A stretch of 64,000 nucleotides of DNA, taken from Terriglobia bacterium (GTDB lineage Bacteria; Acidobacteriota; Terriglobia; Acidiferrales; UBA7541). Made by a program: the position numbers and the translations under genes. The notes beneath the pieces were generated by a model. It did not search any database. It saw nothing but the letters and a program-made list of their open reading frames with translations, and had not been told where the DNA came from. Positions 35,613-44,619 of the stretch are shown here, piece by piece (within the stretch, counting starts at the first letter, position 1; every line of letters begins with the position of its first letter). The DNA lies in the NCBI GenBank assembly GCA_020072785.1, contig JAIQGG010000002.1, forward strand, positions 372,001-436,000. Reading direction: 5' to 3'.

Positions 35613-36062
35613 CAGTTGCTTGAGGATCTTCGCGACCTGTTCGGGAGATGGCAGAAAGAGTTTCTGCTTCGATTGTTTGGAAGGAAGTCGCATACCGCGT
35701 GCGGGATTGTCCTCGATGTCGCCCCAATCCATCGCAGTGCGGAGCACAGCAGAGAGAACGGACCAAGCATTTTTTATTGATTGACGGGCTAGACCACTCT
35801 GAGAGAGTGCGGCGATCCATCCTTGGACATCGCTCCTCCTTACATCTCGCAACCGCCGGCCCTGCAACCAAGGCACGACATAGCGATTTAGGTTGGCATG
35901 ATAGGAGCTTTGTGTGGATAACTTCAGCGTTGATAGCACGCGGGGCTTCCATCCCCGCTCAATGAAATCGTGAGCGAAAAGGAATGCTTCCGCGCGTGGT
36001 TCGTACGACACCTGTTGCAGGAGCCGTCCGAGAGCCATCACCGCATCCCTCCGGGTTTGCAA
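35613..36062 (-). pseudogene. Tyrosine integrase, N-terminal half, internally deleted
   Basis: Minus-strand frame: EAFLFAHDFIERGWKPRVLS, then STQSSYHANLNRYVVPWLQG and DVQGWIAALSQSGLARQSIK, NPARGMRLP and SPEQVAKILKQL. This is the core-binding domain of a phage integrase. Where the catalytic domain should follow, the sequence jumps at 35612 straight into the att repeat, which encodes only the last dozen integrase codons, in another frame. So about 200 codons were deleted. It is the integrase of island B, oriented toward its att site like the remnant beside the tRNA. Confidence 0.8.
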
Positions 36063-36457
36063 TTCGGCGTCTGATCCGAGGCGGACGTTTCGTTACACCT
36101 GTCGCCGGATTTTTGATTGTTCTTCATTTCGTATCCGTATTCACCAGCAGATTGCTTCAGGCAAACCGTTTTGGGGATAAAATCCTGTCGACGGGGGCAT
36201 ACGCAAAGGTGGAGGAAAGGCATCGGGCGCGGCGAGAACTCAAAAACGCTCGCACCACCGCTCAACTCGTTCCATGCGCCGCGTATTGGCACCTTGCCCG
36301 CCTTCAGGTAACCTAAGTGGGCGCGGTGCGCTGCGCGTCTTTGGCCACGGGGTTGGTTTTGGGGTGCACGGCCGATTTGACGCACGTCCCGCCGCCGCGG
36401 GTACGATTCTGGGCTTAACCTCGCTTATGGCCCGGGCCGCGCTCGAAGGGAGCACGA
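36063..36457. other. Intergenic, no gene seen
   Basis: 395 bases between the integrase remnant and the Crp-type regulator. The left part is relatively AT-rich, the right part GC-rich. Presumably it holds the promoter of the regulator; no convincing promoter, terminator or gene could be picked out. Confidence 0.5.
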
Positions 36458-37147
36458 GTGAAGAATGAATGCTCCGAGTGTCCAGTTCTGAGAAGCGCGC
36501 TCTTCTCCAGCTTGCCGGCCAATCAAGTGGCTCACCTCCTGTGTGTCTTTCGTCCGGCGCACTATCTCAAGACCCAAGTGGTTTACTCCGAGGGCGGGCC
36601 GGCCCACCAAGTTTTCGCCCTCCGCTCAGGTCTCATTAAGCTCATCAAGTCGCTCGAGAACGGCAAGGAGCGCATCGTCCGCATCATTTTCCCCGGCGAG
36701 ATGTTTGGCTTGGAGGTCCTGACGGAGTCTTCCTACACCTTGTCGGCGATCAACCTGGAAGACAGCGAAATCTGCGCGGCGGCTCCCGATGAGCTCTCTG
36801 ATGTCCTGCGGCGTAATCCCGAGATTGCTTTAGGCATGGTCCGCTTCTTGGTGGGAGAAGTGAGCCGTGCGCGACGCGAGGTTGCGGAAATGAGCTTCAA
36901 GGACGCCCGCAGGAAGGTGGCCACGTTTCTTCTTTCCATGGCGCCTCGCTCGAACGGCACCCACGCCAGGGCCGCGTCGCTCAGGTTGCCCTTCTCGCGC
37001 CAGGAAATCAGCGAAATCCTGGGGCTTTCCCCGGAAACCATCAGCCGCGTCTTCGGCCTGCTCCGCAAAGAGCGGTTCATTGAAGCGAGCGGCCGCCGTC
37101 TGACCATCCGCGACCGCGTTGGCCTGGAAAAGGCGGGCCTAAGATGA
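36458..37147 (+). CDS. Crp/Fnr-family transcriptional regulator
   Basis: 229 aa from GTG 36458, with GAAGGGAG seven bases upstream. Cyclic-nucleotide-like beta barrel at about 20-130 (VVYSEGGPAHQVFALRSGLIKL; FPGEMFGLE), dimer helix at 110-150, C-terminal winged helix with recognition helix LPFSRQEISEILGLSPETISRVFG. The N-terminus has a Cys pair (CSECP at 5-8) and further Cys in HLLCVF and SEICAAA, reminiscent of but not equal to the four-Cys Fe-S set of FNR. It leads a run of redox proteins, so control by oxygen or redox state is a reasonable guess. Confidence 0.92.
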   Translation: MKNECSECPVLRSALFSSLPANQVAHLLCVFRPAHYLKTQVVYSEGGPAHQVFALRSGLIKLIKSLENGKERIVRIIFPGEMFGLEVLTESSYTLSAINLEDSEICAAAPDELSDVLRRNPEIALGMVRFLVGEVSRARREVAEMSFKDARRKVATFLLSMAPRSNGTHARAASLRLPFSRQEISEILGLSPETISRVFGLLRKERFIEASGRRLTIRDRVGLEKAGLR

Positions 37148-37381
37148 GCCTTGGTCGATCCGCCCGAGCTTGAATATCACCATCTCCTTCGCCAAGGAAT
37201 CTTCCCGGCGTGTGTTCCGATTCGCCGCCGGACAAATGCCGATTCGCGCGCTTGTTCCCCGCGGTCTCCGTTTGCAACCCGCCTAGTAAGAAAGGATTAC
37301 TGAAGGAAATTGACGCCTGACGGTTTTTTTTCTGCGCCCTGTCATAGCCCCCTCACCGCATTTCACTCATCCTGACGCGGG

Positions 37382-39181
37382 GTGTGGGAAGTGATCTCGA
37401 GCCAGGGTGTGGGTTGTCTTCGATCCTCCGCCGTAGCCACTGCATGCATCCTTCTCTTCGGCCTCGTTTCTGCGATGGCGCCGGAGGGCGCAGTGCGGCC
37501 GCGGCATCAGGTGCAAGGGGCAGTGCCGCCTGATCTCCTATTTGTCCAAGCTCCCGCGGTTGCTTCAGGAGTCCTTGCGGAGCGCTTCCCTCAAGGCAGC
37601 TGGCTTGCGCTCCTCCGCGGCGCAGGGAAGCCGAGTCATGCGAGACGCCTGACGCTCGATCTCTTCGCTGCCGCTGATCCCCAAGTCTCCTTTGATGGTG
37701 CCAAAGTCCTCTTCTCCGGACGGAAAGCTCGGGAAGGAACATGGCAGGTCTGGGAGATGAACGTGGACGGTTCGAACTTGCGCCAGGTGACAACTTGCTC
37801 TCAACAGTGCCTTCGCCCGGCCTATCTCCCCGGAAACGAAATCGTCTACACGGCCGCAACTGTCCAGCAAGGGCGCTGGTCCTCCCATCTGATGGTTTCC
37901 AAGCTTGACGGTTCTCATGCGCAGCGCATCACGTTTGGTCCCGGGGACTTTCAGGTCGAGACGGTTTTGCGCGATGGCCGCATTCTCGCTTCAGCCTCGT
38001 GGCCTCTGGACGCGCAAGCAGACGCCGCCAGTTCGCGCCAGTTTTACACCGTTAAGCCCGACGGCACCGCGCTCGACTCCTTTCGTTGCGAGCACCAGCA
38101 ACGCGCGGTGCGCACCGAGGCCGAAGAACTGGAAGACGGCTCCGTGGTCTTCGTAAAGAGCGCGCCTGTGGATGGTCTCCCCGGTGGCGCGCTTGCCGTG
38201 ATCCGCCGCGGCGCACCGCACAATGCCCTTCTGAGTCCGCCCCGAACGATCTCCTGGTCGTCCCGGCAATTAGCGGCCGGCACGCTGATCGTATCGAAGT
38301 GGATTCCGGCGCTCCGCAACGCGCCCGGGAGATTTGCCCTGTATGCATTCGACCTCCAGAGCCGCACCTTCGGGGAAAGGATTTACGAAGACCCGCAGGT
38401 TTCGAGCATCCAGGCCGTTCCGCTGGCGCCTCGCGATGTGCCCAAGAAGTTCTGGAGCCTGGTGAATCCAGAGGCCCGGGCTGGCTACTTCATCTGTCTA
38501 GACAGCTATCTCAGCGCGGGCAACGTGAGCGGACCGCTCTCCGTCCCGATCGCCAGCGTCCGTGTGTTCGCCCTGGATCTCGCGGCGGACCGGGAACAGA
38601 CCTTGGGCATTGCCCCGGTCGAGCAAGACGGCTCCTTCTACGTATCCGTTCCGCCCGACCTGCCGGTGCGTTTCGCGCTGTTCGACTCGAAAGGCAATTT
38701 GATCCGCGAGCAGCGGAGCTGGATTTGGGCTCGCCCCAACGAGCAGCGGGGATGCCCGGGCTGCCACGAGGACAAGGCCGTCGCTCCGGAGAACCGCTGG
38801 CCGCTCACCCTGCGGCGGTTGGACACGCCTATCTCCGTTAGCAACCGCGCCGGAAAATCCGCCGGGCCCGTGGACTTACATCGCCTGCCCGACTACGTCA
38901 ATTTCAATCACAGTCTTCACTCAAGCAAGGGCATCGGCTGCTCCACCTGCCACGGCCAAAGCGGCCAATTGCCGCAAGTCGCGCCGGCCATTCCTCTCCG
39001 GATGGAGTGGTGTTTTGGCTGCCACAGCAATCCCGAACTCTATCTGCGCCCGCGCGACCAGATTTCCCGCATGGATTGGCGCGCACCTCAGAATCAAGCC
39101 GAGCTGGGGCGGAAGCTTGCCGCCCAGTACGGGATTCGCAGCGTTCAGGCCCTCACCAGTTGCTCGTTGTGTCATCACTAG
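37382..39181 (+). CDS. Exported tetraheme cytochrome with WD40 and hydrazine-synthase-alpha-like domain
   Basis: 599 aa with a signal peptide (ACILLFGLVSAMA); GTG 37382 is the outermost start, and a GTG about nine codons in is also possible. About 60-270 is a TolB/WD40-like propeller (DPQVSFDGAKVLFSGRK; MNVDGSNLRQVT). About 370-480 resembles the middle domain of hydrazine synthase alpha (VEQDGSFYVSVPPDLPVRFAL, then SWIWARPNEQRGCPGCHE). The tail has c7/ActA-like heme spacing (FNHSLHSSKGIGCSTCH; MEWCFGCH). CxxCH motifs begin at 458, 520, 544 and 594, hence four c-type hemes. It is periplasmic or on the cell surface. Its role may be electron transfer; no hydrazine chemistry is implied. Confidence 0.85.
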   Translation: MWEVISSQGVGCLRSSAVATACILLFGLVSAMAPEGAVRPRHQVQGAVPPDLLFVQAPAVASGVLAERFPQGSWLALLRGAGKPSHARRLTLDLFAAADPQVSFDGAKVLFSGRKAREGTWQVWEMNVDGSNLRQVTTCSQQCLRPAYLPGNEIVYTAATVQQGRWSSHLMVSKLDGSHAQRITFGPGDFQVETVLRDGRILASASWPLDAQADAASSRQFYTVKPDGTALDSFRCEHQQRAVRTEAEELEDGSVVFVKSAPVDGLPGGALAVIRRGAPHNALLSPPRTISWSSRQLAAGTLIVSKWIPALRNAPGRFALYAFDLQSRTFGERIYEDPQVSSIQAVPLAPRDVPKKFWSLVNPEARAGYFICLDSYLSAGNVSGPLSVPIASVRVFALDLAADREQTLGIAPVEQDGSFYVSVPPDLPVRFALFDSKGNLIREQRSWIWARPNEQRGCPGCHEDKAVAPENRWPLTLRRLDTPISVSNRAGKSAGPVDLHRLPDYVNFNHSLHSSKGIGCSTCHGQSGQLPQVAPAIPLRMEWCFGCHSNPELYLRPRDQISRMDWRAPQNQAELGRKLAAQYGIRSVQALTSCSLCHH

Positions 39182-39281
39182 AACAGGAGCCCATGAGTTT
39201 TCAGGAACATCCCGCCGGGAAAAACGACATGCAGACGATGCCCGAACGCGCGCCCTTCGATCGCGCCATGAGGAAGGCCGG

Positions 39282-40991
39282 ATGAACCGAAACCTCAAGG
39301 CCCTTGTCCTCCTGGCGGCCTTCCTGCTCTTTGCCAGCGGCGCGGCTGGTTTTCCCCAGAAGCCCGGCCCTCCATCCCCATCCGCGCCGAAGCGCCCCGC
39401 CTACGAAGACATCACCGAGAAAGCAGGCATTCATTTTCAGCATTCTTTCGGCGAGCACAACCTGAGCTCGGTGTTGGAAGCCACCGGCTCGGGTTGCGTC
39501 TGGTTTGACTACAACAACGACGGCCTGCTCGATCTGTATGTCCTGAGCGGCCGCCACCTCGAAGGCGTGACCAACCATTCCAAGCCGGATGGCGTGGGGG
39601 CCACGAATCATCTCTACCGCAACCATGGGGATGGCACGTTTACCGACGTCACGGCACAGGCCGGCGTCGGCGGCACGGGTTTCGCCCTGGGGGTGACCGT
39701 CGGCGACTACGATAACGACGGCTACGAAGACATCTACGTCACCAACTGGGACTCGGCCATTTTGTATCACAACAACGGCGATGGCACGTTCACCGACGTC
39801 ACCGTCAAAGCCGGGGTGCAAAACAAGCACTTTGGGGTGGGCGCCGCCTTTCTGGACTACGACCGCGATGGCCGGCTGGATCTGTTTGTCGGAAACTATC
39901 TGAAATTCGACCCCGCTGCCCGCAAACCCTATTATTCCGCAGACGCCTTCGCGGGGCCCCTGGACTATGAGGCCGAGTCCAACCGCCTCTTCCACAACAA
40001 CGGCGACGGAACCTTCACGGACGTCTCCGATCGCGCGGGGATTGCCGACCCGCCCGGCCGCGCTATGGGCGTTGCCGTCGGAGACTACGACAACGACGGC
40101 TGGCCGGACATCTACGTCGCCAACGATCAAATGGAGAGCTATCTCTATCACAACAATCACGACGGGACGTTCACCAACCTCGCCCAGGAACAGAACGTGG
40201 CCTTCGGCGCGAACGGCGAGACCCCCTCGGCGATGGGACCCGTCTTTGCCGACCTCCACAACCACGGCTGGCTGGACCTGTTTGTCACCGACGTGCGCTA
40301 TCACCGGCTCTATCAAAACGCGGGGGAAAAGCACTACTTCGTGGACATGACCGTCCAGGCGGGCATCGCTCGGGTCTCCGGCCAATACGTCGCCTGGGGC
40401 GACGGAATCTTCGACTTCGATAACGACGGCTGGAAAGACATCTTTGTCGTCAACGGCGGCCTGCACTGGCTCGTGCCCATGGAGGATTCGCTCCTGAGAA
40501 ACAACGGGGACGGATCGTTTTCCGACGTTTCCACGCAGGCCGGGAGCTACTTCCGTTCCAGGAAGGTCGGGCGCGGCGCCTCTTTTGCCGATTACGACAA
40601 CGACGGCCTGACCGATGCCTTCATCGTCGTCCTGGGCGGCCGGGGGATCCTCCTGCATGCCAAGGCGCCCCCCGCCGGTCCCAGGAACCACTGGCTCACC
40701 CTCAAGCTTGTCGGCACGCGGAGCAACCGCGATGGCTTTGGCGCGCGAATTGAGGCGGTCGCTGGGGATCTCCGCCAAATCGTGGAGAACACTCCGCAGT
40801 CCGGCTATCTCTCCCAGAACGATCCGCGGCCGCACTTCGGTTTGGGGCAGCACGGCGAAGTGGACCGGCTCACGATTCGCTGGCCGAGCGGCACGGTGCA
40901 AACGCTCCAGCACGTGAAGGCCGACCGGATTCTGACCGTGACCGAGCCGGCCAGCGCGAACCCCGCACAGCCAGGGGGAGTGAATCCATGA
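39282..40991 (+). CDS. CRTAC1-like FG-GAP/ASPIC-UnbV repeat protein
   Basis: 569 aa from ATG 39282 (AGGAAGG upstream). Signal peptide at 1-23, then a beta propeller of FG-GAP/VCBS repeats, each with a calcium-type loop such as DYDNDGYEDIYV or DYDRDGRLDLFVGN, and each linked by HNNGDGTFTDV segments; the C-terminal ASPIC/UnbV domain has LTLKLVGTRSNRDGFGARIEA and HFGLGQ. These exported proteins are common in Acidobacteria and Planctomycetes; binding of ligands or surfaces is assumed. It overlaps the next gene by 4 bases (ATGA), so coupling is tight. Confidence 0.92.
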   Translation: MNRNLKALVLLAAFLLFASGAAGFPQKPGPPSPSAPKRPAYEDITEKAGIHFQHSFGEHNLSSVLEATGSGCVWFDYNNDGLLDLYVLSGRHLEGVTNHSKPDGVGATNHLYRNHGDGTFTDVTAQAGVGGTGFALGVTVGDYDNDGYEDIYVTNWDSAILYHNNGDGTFTDVTVKAGVQNKHFGVGAAFLDYDRDGRLDLFVGNYLKFDPAARKPYYSADAFAGPLDYEAESNRLFHNNGDGTFTDVSDRAGIADPPGRAMGVAVGDYDNDGWPDIYVANDQMESYLYHNNHDGTFTNLAQEQNVAFGANGETPSAMGPVFADLHNHGWLDLFVTDVRYHRLYQNAGEKHYFVDMTVQAGIARVSGQYVAWGDGIFDFDNDGWKDIFVVNGGLHWLVPMEDSLLRNNGDGSFSDVSTQAGSYFRSRKVGRGASFADYDNDGLTDAFIVVLGGRGILLHAKAPPAGPRNHWLTLKLVGTRSNRDGFGARIEAVAGDLRQIVENTPQSGYLSQNDPRPHFGLGQHGEVDRLTIRWPSGTVQTLQHVKADRILTVTEPASANPAQPGGVNP

Positions 40992-42898
40992 GCGCGGCCC
41001 GTATGCGGCAGCGAATCCGGAGCGGGTGGTCCTGGGTTGCGCTCTCGGCAGCCGGCGTTTTGGCCCTCGCGCTGGGGAGCCCTTGGATGGATGCCGCGCA
41101 GCCGCAAACACGCGAGGCACGGAATCTCGAGCCCAGCTACCTCACGCCAGGGGAACTGAGATTCTCACCCGATGGCGCACGGCTTTACGTCGTCTGTGAA
41201 GGGAGTGACGCGCTCCTGGCCGTGGATGCGCATGCCAGGCGCGTCATCGGAAGGGTCAGGGTTGGACACAAACCGAGAGACGTCGCCGTTTCACCCGACG
41301 GCAAAACTCTCTACGTCTCCAATGAGTGGAGCGACACCGTCAGTGAGATTGACGCGGCCTCCCTCAAGATCCGCCGCACGCTGCAGACTGGCTGGGGCCC
41401 CATCGGCCTGACGACCGACCGTACCGGCACGATTCTCTACGTCGCCAACAGCATCGGCGACGATGTTTCGCTGATTGACCTTCCGCGGGGTGTGGAGATC
41501 AAGCGCCTCGCCGCCTGGCGCTCCCCGCACTACGTTGCTCTCTCCCGGGACGCCCGCCGCGTGTACGTCTCGAATTTGCTCCCCCACCTGGGCCCCTACG
41601 ACCAGCCTCCCGTCTCCGAGCTCACGGTGATTGACACTGCCAAGCAAGTGGTCGGCGCGCGAGTTCTTATTCCAGGGGTCATCGAGCTCCGCCACATCGC
41701 GGAGGCGCCTGGAAAACCCGCGAGCTATCTGCTGGTGCCTTTCCTCCGTCCCAAAAATCTCAATCCACTCATTCAGGTGGCCCAGGGATGGTTTCTCACG
41801 CATGGCATGGCGGTCGTCCGGTTGCGCGGTGGTGGTCCTTCTTCGGAAACGCATCCACAGGTGACGCAGGTCCTTCTCGATGACCTGGATTCCTACTACG
41901 CCGGCCCGAATGGAGCGGTCTTCACGCCCGATGGCCGCTACGCCTTCGTGACCTCGTCCGAAGCCAATATCGTTTCCGTGATTGACACCGCACGGTTGGA
42001 GCGCTTCCTCCGCCGGAAAAAGGATGCGGATCTCTCCAATCGCTTGGATTCGGCCGGGGAGTTCGTGGTTCGCCGTCTTCGGACGGGATTGAATCCCGCC
42101 GCGGTCGCGGTTTCTCCGGACGGCCAATCCGCGTTCATCGCCAACCGCCTGGACGACACCTTGACGGTCGTGAACGTCCGCCGTCTCGAAGTCCAGTCCG
42201 TCTTGCGTTTGGGCGGACCGAAAGAAATTTCCGCATTGCGCCACGGCGAACAGTTGTTCCACGATGCGCATTTTTGCTTCCAGGGGCAGTTTGCCTGTGC
42301 CACCTGCCACCCGGACGAGCATCTCGACGGCGTCGCCTGGAACCTGGAGACGCCGCAACTCGGCCGCGATCGCGTCGCCAACCGCACCCTCCGCGGGATT
42401 GCCGAGACCCCGCCGTACAAGTGGAACGGACACAACCCCGACATCGAAACGCAGTGCGGCCCGCGTACAGCCAAGTTCCTGTTTCACTCCGAGGGCTTCA
42501 ATGCCGGGCAGCTGAAGGATCTCGTGGCGTACGTGAAATCCATTCCTTTGCCGCCTAACCGTCACCTTGCGGCGGACGGTCAGCTCACGCCGGCGCAAGA
42601 ACGGGGCAAGGCCGTCTTCTTTCAGAAGAAGTGCGAGACCTGCCACCCCCCCGCAACGCATTACACCGCCAAGTACAGCACCGACGTCGGCAGCGCCACG
42701 AAATACGACACCTCGGGCCTGTTCGACATTCCCCAACTCGACCGCGTCTATCAGGCGGCGCCGTATCTCCACAACGGCGAGGCCCTGACCCTCGAAGAGA
42801 TCTGGACGCTCTACAATCCCGGGGACAAGCACGGGGTCACTTCCAATATGACCAAGGAGCAGTTGAACGATTTGATCGAGTACCTGAAGACGCTGTAG
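40988..42898 (+). CDS. YVTN-propeller protein with diheme cytochrome c peroxidase-like C-terminus
   Basis: 636 aa with an N-terminal signal segment (about 12-37). Residues about 50-420 are a YVTN/PQQ-like propeller (SPDGKTLYVSNEWSDTVSEID; TILYVANSIGDDVSLID). Residues 425-636 form a MauG/cytochrome c peroxidase-like region with CATCH (from 437) and CETCH (from 549), and PYLHNGEALTLEEIWTLYN, the usual heme-ligand region. It is expected in the periplasm. It may oxidise a partner or relay electrons from the tetraheme protein two genes upstream. Coupled by ATGA to the FG-GAP gene. Confidence 0.92.
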   Translation: MSAARMRQRIRSGWSWVALSAAGVLALALGSPWMDAAQPQTREARNLEPSYLTPGELRFSPDGARLYVVCEGSDALLAVDAHARRVIGRVRVGHKPRDVAVSPDGKTLYVSNEWSDTVSEIDAASLKIRRTLQTGWGPIGLTTDRTGTILYVANSIGDDVSLIDLPRGVEIKRLAAWRSPHYVALSRDARRVYVSNLLPHLGPYDQPPVSELTVIDTAKQVVGARVLIPGVIELRHIAEAPGKPASYLLVPFLRPKNLNPLIQVAQGWFLTHGMAVVRLRGGGPSSETHPQVTQVLLDDLDSYYAGPNGAVFTPDGRYAFVTSSEANIVSVIDTARLERFLRRKKDADLSNRLDSAGEFVVRRLRTGLNPAAVAVSPDGQSAFIANRLDDTLTVVNVRRLEVQSVLRLGGPKEISALRHGEQLFHDAHFCFQGQFACATCHPDEHLDGVAWNLETPQLGRDRVANRTLRGIAETPPYKWNGHNPDIETQCGPRTAKFLFHSEGFNAGQLKDLVAYVKSIPLPPNRHLAADGQLTPAQERGKAVFFQKKCETCHPPATHYTAKYSTDVGSATKYDTSGLFDIPQLDRVYQAAPYLHNGEALTLEEIWTLYNPGDKHGVTSNMTKEQLNDLIEYLKTL

Positions 42899-42936
42899 CT
42901 GCCGCGTCTTCCACGGAAGAGGAACAGAGGAACGCG

Positions 42937-44088
42937 ATGAGACGGGGGAATCCGATGCAAGGAGCCAAACGCTGGAGCTTCTGGGTGCCCGTTGTCGCAT
43001 GGCTGCTGGCTTGCGTCCCGGCCGTCGCCGCCCAGCATCCTCGCCTGTACACGAAGTGGGAGAACTACACGAGAGTCAACGGCATGCCGGACGACAAGGT
43101 GCTGTGCGTAACCGTGGATGGCCAACGCGTGTGGGCGGGCACGGAGAGCGGGCTGGTCCTGATCGCCGAGGGAAAGATCCAGCGAGTGTTCACGCCGGAG
43201 GACGGCCTGGCCCATCGCGTCGTGACCGGCGTTGCCGTGGATCGCAGGACCGGCGACGTCTGGATCGCCACGTTTGGCGGCCTCAGCCGCTACAGTGGCG
43301 GTGTGTTCCAGAACTTCACGAACCTGACCAGCGGCCTGGTCAACGACATCGTCTACGCCGTTGCCGTCCAGGACGAATACATCTGGGCCGCGACCACCGC
43401 CGGCATCAGCCGCTTGAACACCCGCACAGGTGAGTGGTCCATCTTCAGCGATAAGAACGCGCCCATGCATGAGCCTTGGTCCTACGGAATTGCCGTGGCC
43501 GAAAAAAAAGTCTACTTCGCCGTGTGGGGCGGTGGCGTGCTCGAGTACGACATCGCCGGGGGTTACTGGAAACCGTATACGGACCCGGATGAGGAGATGG
43601 AAATCGTTTTGTTCCGCAATCAGGGACTAATTCACATCATCGTGAGCAACGTTGCCTTCAACCCGGACACCAAAATGTTCTGGGCGTCCACGTACTTCGG
43701 CCTCAGCGGTTACGACGGCCGGAACTGGCACAACTATCTTTCGACCGATAGCGGCCTGGCGTCCGACTTCATCAATGCTACCCAGTCTCGCGGCGACGAA
43801 GTCTGGGCGTGTACCGACAAAGGCCTCAGCGTTCTCAACTACAAAACCAACACCTGGGTCACGTATCGGCCCAATGCAGGAACCGGCCGCGGAGAGATTA
43901 TCATCACTGGCCCCGGCAACAAGGTCCGCAAACTCGAATCACCAGCTTCCCTCGCTCACAACTACATTGTGAACATGGATTTTCAGGGCGAGGACGTCTG
44001 GGTGGCCACAGCTAAGGGACTGAGCCACGGCACCTACGAAACTCACAAGGAGAGGAAGCCCCATGAGCACACCGAAAATAGCCGTTGA
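42937..44088 (+). CDS. Exported Reg_prop-type beta-propeller protein
   Basis: 383 aa from ATG 42937 (GAGG seven bases upstream), with a signal peptide ending VAAQ. The body consists of two-component-regulator-propeller repeats: DKVLCVTVDGQRVWAGTES, HRVVTGVAVDRRTGDVWIAT, DIVYAVAVQDEYIWAATTAG and so on, about seven blades. These repeats form the sensor part of hybrid kinases such as BT4663; here no kinase is attached. Its 3' end overlaps the Rid gene by 26 bases. The function is not known; ligand sensing or scaffold in the exported redox complex is possible. Confidence 0.87.
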   Translation: MRRGNPMQGAKRWSFWVPVVAWLLACVPAVAAQHPRLYTKWENYTRVNGMPDDKVLCVTVDGQRVWAGTESGLVLIAEGKIQRVFTPEDGLAHRVVTGVAVDRRTGDVWIATFGGLSRYSGGVFQNFTNLTSGLVNDIVYAVAVQDEYIWAATTAGISRLNTRTGEWSIFSDKNAPMHEPWSYGIAVAEKKVYFAVWGGGVLEYDIAGGYWKPYTDPDEEMEIVLFRNQGLIHIIVSNVAFNPDTKMFWASTYFGLSGYDGRNWHNYLSTDSGLASDFINATQSRGDEVWACTDKGLSVLNYKTNTWVTYRPNAGTGRGEIIITGPGNKVRKLESPASLAHNYIVNMDFQGEDVWVATAKGLSHGTYETHKERKPHEHTENSR

Positions 44089-44581
44089 CACTACTCCATC
44101 GCGCCGCACACAGCAAAGCTTGGTGGAGAAGAGAGCGATCAGCGCGCCGCAAGTCCTGAACGAAGCCTATCACTATCCGCGCCCGTCGTCTTTTTCGCGG
44201 GCCCTGCGGCTGGACATCAAAGGCGTCACCATCCTTCTCATCTCCGGCACGGCGAGCATCGACGAAAACGGTGCGACCCTCCATGTCGGCGATTTCGCGG
44301 CCCAGTTGTGGCGCACCTACCGCAATATCACGGCCCTGCTGGAGTCCGAGGGCGCCAGTTGGAAAGATATCATTCGCACCACCTGTTACCTGCGCGACAT
44401 CGAGCGCGATTACGCCCTTTTCAACGAAATTCGCACGCAGTTCTTAAAGGAGCAGGGACTCGATCCTCTGCCGGCCTCCACGGGCATCCAGGCGATCCTC
44501 TGCCGGCCGGACCTGCTGGTCGAGATCGAGGCGATGGCCATTTTTGATTCCGATAGAAAGCAGAACGATAACCGCGAGTAA
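44063..44581 (+). CDS. Rid-family (YjgF/YER057c/UK114) protein
   Basis: A 172-aa cytosolic protein of the Rid fold: SRALRLDIKGVTILLISGTASID, GDFAAQLWRTYRNITALLESEG, DIIRTTCYLRDIERDYALFNEI and LPASTGIQAILCRPDLLVEIEAMA. RidA proper hydrolyses reactive enamines/imines using an Arg in its last third; here the place corresponding to RVAVEVA reads CRPDLLVEIEA, with Arg before Pro-Asp, a pattern of the Rid2-7 groups. It starts inside the propeller gene and is followed by DAHP synthase, so it may guard against or process an imine made in this pathway. Confidence 0.87.
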   Translation: MSTPKIAVDTTPSRRTQQSLVEKRAISAPQVLNEAYHYPRPSSFSRALRLDIKGVTILLISGTASIDENGATLHVGDFAAQLWRTYRNITALLESEGASWKDIIRTTCYLRDIERDYALFNEIRTQFLKEQGLDPLPASTGIQAILCRPDLLVEIEAMAIFDSDRKQNDNRE

Positions 44582-44619
44582 AGGGCGGACCTCAAGTCCA
44601 TGCCGAAGGTAGGTTGCCT

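Noticed and set aside
35496-36062. Continuous 188-aa minus-strand frame ending in RLRGFEPPTSGSG
   Set aside because: Its tail is the antisense translation of the tRNA-Arg fragment, a well-known artefact. The integrase homology stops at about 35612, so I call it a pseudogene.
37382-39181. Hydrazine synthase (anammox) function
   Set aside because: Only the middle-domain type and heme motifs resemble it; the other subunits and anammox genes are absent, and this domain is widespread in non-anammox bacteria.
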